Below, piece by piece: positions 60,979 through 64,000 of a DNA stretch of 64,000 bases (its first letter is position 1; each line of letters begins with the position of its first letter). The stretch lies in assembly GCA_002337145.1 (NCBI GenBank), contig DDFK01000001.1, positions 1,209,501 to 1,273,500 of the forward strand. The letters are read 5' to 3'. The stretch is from Chitinophagaceae bacterium UBA1930 (GTDB lineage Bacteria > Bacteroidota > Bacteroidia > Chitinophagales > Chitinophagaceae). A program made the position numbers and the translations under genes. A model generated the notes under the pieces. The model was not told the origin of the DNA. It was given only the letters and a program-made list of their open reading frames with translations, and made no database searches.

Positions 60979-61914
60979 TTATTTGTTTTGAATTGCATAT
61001 CCGAACCCTGTTTTACCAAATCCATTGCCGTTGTAAAATAAAAACCTTGTATCATGGTGCTCCACAACATAAGGGTATGAAATCATTTCTGAATCCCACC
61101 CATCGGCCGCTATGTCAATTCCTGCCAGGTCATCTTTCCGTATCCAATGTATTCCATCTGCCGATTCTGCATAGCCTATTCTATAGGATTGTTCCTTATT
61201 CTCTCTGTAGTCAGCCAGTTTACGGTATCCGTACCACATTAAATAGCCGCCATCTTTATACGTTACGGCGGCACTTACCAACCCGCCTTCATTTGCATCC
61301 TGTAACTCAATGGCTACCATTCCATTTCTTTCCCACTGTATCCCATCTTTTGATTCGGCATATTTAATGTGGTATAAAGGCTCAACCCGGTTATTCACTT
61401 TTCTCCATTCAATGCAGGATAGATACCATGCCTTGAATTTATCTGCGTCTTTCAACACAAAACAAGTTCCGGTAAAATAGGGTTCTTGATGTGTTGTTGT
61501 GATGATGGGCCCTTGATACTTTTTGGAAAAGGTTTTTCCGCCGTCTTCGCTAACAGCCAAACCAATTGAATTATGATAAGGCACGGAGCCCCTGGTTGTC
61601 CACCCAATATAATATAAATATTTTTTGTCGCCTACATTTATGATAGAGGATGGCATTATTCCGCAATCATCAAAAGTGCCTAGGCTTCCCAGTTCCAAAA
61701 TGGGTGTATCATGCTCATATAAAACGATGCTGGGGTCTTTTGCATCTACTTCTATATAACTAGTGTTGCTTTTATTGTCTAGCCCTCTTGTTGAATAGTA
61801 AATCCGCCAAACATCGTCATTTATCATATCCACTACTGGCACCTGGGCATGGCTTTGATTCCAATGGTATTTTTTATTGGCACTATAAACCAGCCCTTTC
61901 TTAATCCAGGTCAT
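60979..61914 (-). CDS. Beta-propeller protein, glycoside hydrolase family 32/43-like
   Basis: A 311-residue protein built of repeated propeller blades, seen in segments such as WRIYYSTRGLD, KKYLYYIGWTTRGS, NSIGLAVSEDGGKTFSKK, KAWYLSCIEWR, HIKYAESKDGIQWERNG, GYLMWYGYRK, RIGYAESADGIHWIRKD and TRFLFYNGNGFG. The pattern (YAESxDGIxWxR) is typical of the GH32/GH43/GH68 clan of five-bladed propellers. No signal peptide is visible, so it would act in the cytoplasm, unlike secreted hydrolases. Relatives occur in O-antigen loci and may be transferases or lectin-like; its function is unknown. Confidence 0.7.
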   Translation of the reverse strand: MTWIKKGLVYSANKKYHWNQSHAQVPVVDMINDDVWRIYYSTRGLDNKSNTSYIEVDAKDPSIVLYEHDTPILELGSLGTFDDCGIMPSSIINVGDKKYLYYIGWTTRGSVPYHNSIGLAVSEDGGKTFSKKYQGPIITTTHQEPYFTGTCFVLKDADKFKAWYLSCIEWRKVNNRVEPLYHIKYAESKDGIQWERNGMVAIELQDANEGGLVSAAVTYKDGGYLMWYGYRKLADYRENKEQSYRIGYAESADGIHWIRKDDLAGIDIAADGWDSEMISYPYVVEHHDTRFLFYNGNGFGKTGFGYAIQNK

Positions 61915-61915
61915 G

Positions 61916-62575
61916 CTAGAATTTTATGTCTTTGCTTGAAATGGAAGCTTTTGTTGCGGGGTTGCCTTTATAAACGCCCCAAGCTTCGGTATCTTTAAAC
62001 ACACACGCCCCCATTGCAATCAAAGAACCTTCTGCTATGGTCAACCCATCCCTGATGGTTGCATTCACACCAAAAAAGGAGTATGGTTCAATAATGCAGT
62101 GGCCAGACATTACAACATGGGATGTAAAAGTAACATGGTCTTTAATTATGCCATGATGCCCAATATGGTTGCCGCTCCACAGCACCACATTGTTACCAAT
62201 ATTGGTAAATGGCTGTAATGTATTGTTCTCCAGAATAAAACAGTTGTCGCCTATTATATTATTGAACCGGGTTGCTTTGGAGCTAACATAACTAATAAGC
62301 TCGTAACCTTTTTGCTTTATCCTGTTATAAACATCTTCTCTATGTTTATTCATATTCTGAGGCGACAGGGGGGCAAAAAACTTATACTCTGTATTAGGAT
62401 AAATAGTATCAACATCTTCAAAAGCAATAACCGGCAAATTTTTAAAGTATGGGTTGTCTGGAATATATGCCCTATCTACACAAAACGCAACAACGGAATG
62501 TTCAGAATCATTTTCCAAGTAATAATGGGCCAATTCAGCAAAATCCTGGATTCCAAAAATGACAACTTTTGACAT
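61916..62575 (-). CDS. NeuD-type sugar O-/N-acyltransferase
   Basis: A 219-residue protein with an N-terminal Rossmann-like PglD_N domain (SKVVIFGIQDFAELAHYYLE) and a C-terminal hexapeptide beta-helix (FILENNTLQPFTNIGNNVVL, WSGNHIGHHGIIKDHVTF, LTIAEGSLIAMGACVFKD, VYKGNPATKA). The catalytic His is in GNHIGHH. This is the architecture of NeuD/PglD acyltransferases that N-acetylate amino sugars such as bacillosamine or O-acetylate sialic acid. The ATG at 62575 is chosen, four bases after the upstream stop. It is a good partner for an aminotransferase such as the one cut at the right edge. Confidence 0.9.
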   Translation of the reverse strand: MSKVVIFGIQDFAELAHYYLENDSEHSVVAFCVDRAYIPDNPYFKNLPVIAFEDVDTIYPNTEYKFFAPLSPQNMNKHREDVYNRIKQKGYELISYVSSKATRFNNIIGDNCFILENNTLQPFTNIGNNVVLWSGNHIGHHGIIKDHVTFTSHVVMSGHCIIEPYSFFGVNATIRDGLTIAEGSLIAMGACVFKDTEAWGVYKGNPATKASISSKDIKF

Positions 62576-62579
62576 ATTA

Positions 62580-63212
62580 TTATTTTTTAAAGATGTAAAC
62601 AGTGTACTCATACAGTCCGTAATCGTTTCTGATGATAAAATCACGGGTAATGTTTTTACAGAGAAACCCAGTCAGTAAGTCAAGTGGCAGGTGAAACAAA
62701 TCCTCCCGTTCCCAGTCCACATTCTTAGACATTACATTAAATGCAAGGCCTACTTTAGTATGGCCGTACACAATGGCAATCATATCGGTAAAATACTGCC
62801 ACATTTCCTCAAAAGACAATCCTCTTTTTTCTGTAAAAACACCATTCATTACGATAAAATCGAACGAAGGCAGGTCTTTGTCATTCTCTAGAATATCCAT
62901 GCAATAAAAACTGCATTCCGGATATTTATTTTTTGAAACATCGACAAACTTTTGCGACAAATCCAAACCGGCATAATTGATATTGCTTTTGGATACCTTA
63001 TCTATATATGCTTTTAGGTGTGCTGTTCCGCAACCAAAGTCAAGCAACGAAGCTTCATCGTGCAGGTTCTTGGCATAATTCATTACACCTAGCATCACTT
63101 CGTACCGCTTGTCTGCATCCGCCAGGTTTGGCCAGTCAACCCCTAAATGATTGTCACCGTGTTTTTCCAAGCATCCTTCATAATGTTCTACAATTTCTTT
63201 ATACTTTTTCAT
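62580..63212 (-). CDS. Class I SAM-dependent methyltransferase
   Basis: A 210-residue methyltransferase. The AdoMet motif is LLDFGCGTAHLKAYI, followed by YAGLDLSQKFVDV and FYCMDILENDKDLPSFDFIV; motif VMNGVFTEKRGLSFEEM is typical of Methyltransf_25-type proteins. The short C-terminus ends GLYEYTVYIFKK. It overlaps the WbqC gene by four bases. The target group is unknown. Confidence 0.87.
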   Translation of the reverse strand: MKKYKEIVEHYEGCLEKHGDNHLGVDWPNLADADKRYEVMLGVMNYAKNLHDEASLLDFGCGTAHLKAYIDKVSKSNINYAGLDLSQKFVDVSKNKYPECSFYCMDILENDKDLPSFDFIVMNGVFTEKRGLSFEEMWQYFTDMIAIVYGHTKVGLAFNVMSKNVDWEREDLFHLPLDLLTGFLCKNITRDFIIRNDYGLYEYTVYIFKK

Positions 63213-63910
63213 ATAAGTTCATATTGATGCAATAAAGAATGTGTTTCTTCAACCGTATTAAACATCATTACATCTATGATGGATAAGTTAGGAACGAACG
63301 TATTGTTGTACTGCTTGTAGTCTATTGAACCGGTTTTGATAAAATTCAACCGGATGTTTCTTTCTTGAAAAATGTCTTTATCATACAATTCAATACCGCC
63401 AATTGGGTTTATGTAGTGTAGTGCATTTTCTTTGATACAAATGTCCAGTATGCGGTATTGGGATTTTAATTCCTTGTTGCTATTTGCTTGCTCAGAAGAA
63501 AAGGTAAATGTTGTTTCAATCTTTAAATAGGCACAAACCATTTTCAGTATTTGTGCATTGTATTTATGTACAGATGTTTCATTCAAAAAAAGGCACTCTT
63601 TGATCAATGGGTAAACCTTGTTAAAATGCGGTGCTTTTTTATATGCCAGGCTTATTGTTTTATCCATCTTTAGCTTCCAGTCATTATTCCCAATTATCGA
63701 AACCTCATTTATCAGTTTATTTTGACTTGCATTTGCCAGAGGGATACTCACCAGGTTGGCCTTCCCATTTATCAGGATATTGTTTCTATTGATCCAACCC
63801 CTATTAATGAAGTTTACATCATCGTAAATAATAAACTTATCTACTAAATTGATCAATTGGAAATAACCAATATAGGGGAAAAAATAGGGCTGCATGATTG
63901 CTAGCTTCAT
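63209..63910 (-). CDS. WbqC family protein
   Basis: A 233-residue member of the WbqC family, identified by the N-terminal MQPYFFPYIGYFQLINLVDK and FIIYDDVNFINRGWINRN, followed by LVSIPLANASQNKLINEV, which are the defining blocks. Family members are found in O-antigen and capsule loci, often beside DegT-type aminotransferases and methyltransferases, but their reaction is not established to my knowledge. The ATG at 63910 is preferred to the TTG before it. It lies 12 bases after the partial aminotransferase gene. Confidence 0.92.
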   Translation of the reverse strand: MKLAIMQPYFFPYIGYFQLINLVDKFIIYDDVNFINRGWINRNNILINGKANLVSIPLANASQNKLINEVSIIGNNDWKLKMDKTISLAYKKAPHFNKVYPLIKECLFLNETSVHKYNAQILKMVCAYLKIETTFTFSSEQANSNKELKSQYRILDICIKENALHYINPIGGIELYDKDIFQERNIRLNFIKTGSIDYKQYNNTFVPNLSIIDVMMFNTVEETHSLLHQYELI

Positions 63911-63922
63911 CAAGGCGTTCTT

Positions 63923-64000
63923 TTAAACGAGGGAGGCAATGGTTTCTACCATGCTTAAGTCCAAATTATGATATAATGGAAGACATAAAACCCTTGAGGC
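63923..64000 (-). CDS. DegT/DnrJ/EryC1/StrS-type aminotransferase, C-terminal end only
   Basis: Twenty-five codons and a TAA stop are visible at the right edge; the rest lies beyond the window. The translated end reads ASRVLCLPLYHNLDLSMVET followed by IASLV. The block R-V-L-C-L-P-L-Y-H-x-L is the conserved C-terminus of DegT/DnrJ/EryC1/StrS sugar aminotransferases. An aminotransferase next to WbqC is a recurrent pair. It is distinct from the perosamine-type enzyme encoded at 56406-57497, so the locus has at least two amino-sugar branches. Confidence 0.7.
   Translation of the reverse strand, partial: ASRVLCLPLYHNLDLSMVETIASLV

Noticed and set aside
1..64000. tRNA, rRNA, riboswitch, integrase, transposase or phage genes.
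   Set aside because: I looked for characteristic sequences in the intergenic regions and among the translated genes and saw none. The only mobile-element-like feature is the short element at 6335-6478.

Overview
The window comes from a member of the Bacteroidota, most likely Chitinophagaceae or a near relative. The evidence is indirect. Promoters fit the Bacteroidota -7 box (TAnnTTTG), menaquinone genes are of the futalosine type (mqnB, mqnD), Shine-Dalgarno sequences are weak or absent, and the protein families (two-gene Wzz, long multi-SLBB Wza, MurJ-like flippase) are those of this phylum. No rRNA or tRNA gene is present, so genus and species cannot be named. I find 67 protein-coding genes, two of them cut by the window ends. 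No gap without a gene exceeds about 205 bases.

Positions 1-12.4 kb hold 15 ordinary chromosomal genes in short operons on both strands. These are a Cys/Met PLP enzyme (partial), a D-amino-acid-oxidase-like protein and an SSAT-type acetyltransferase (plus strand); two tandem pterin synthases with folE and fabD (minus); mqnB and mqnD (plus); a DNA photolyase and a class IV aminotransferase (minus); a LolA-like periplasmic protein and a two-gene ABC exporter (minus); and a MerR regulator with a B12-binding domain (minus). Non-coding structure lies between them: a large stem-loop at 2.2 kb, a MITE-like element with 22-bp terminal inverted repeats at 6.3-6.5 kb, and a heptanucleotide tandem array at 9.46-9.5 kb.

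From 12.5 kb to the right edge every gene is on the minus strand. Fifty-two genes, many joined by 4-bp stop/start overlaps, form one surface polysaccharide locus transcribed from right to left and ending at a hairpin terminator near 12.38 kb. It holds nucleotide-sugar genes (rfbA, rfbC and rfbB for dTDP-4-keto-rhamnose; gmd and fcl for GDP-fucose; gmd plus a perosamine-synthase-like aminotransferase; gmhA, hddA and hddC for GDP-heptose; a UDP-uronate-type epimerase; a CDP-paratose-2-epimerase-like protein). It also has 17 recognisable glycosyltransferases, two candidate polymerases, a flippase, two Wzz-type proteins and an outer-membrane export protein. Decorating enzymes include O-acyltransferases, three FkbM-type and three other methyltransferases, an asparagine-synthase-like amidotransferase, a PhyH-type dioxygenase and a beta-propeller protein.

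The layout suggests a Wzy-dependent pathway that makes one very complex glycan or two different ones. Several expected partners are not in the window: rmlD, gmhB, the mannose-1-phosphate genes, a lipid-carrier glycosylphosphotransferase and a tyrosine kinase. They may lie upstream or elsewhere. The least explained part is the right end (60.1-64 kb), where a dioxygenase, a beta-propeller protein, a NeuD-like acyltransferase, a methyltransferase, WbqC and the end of another DegT-type aminotransferase form a tightly packed cassette.
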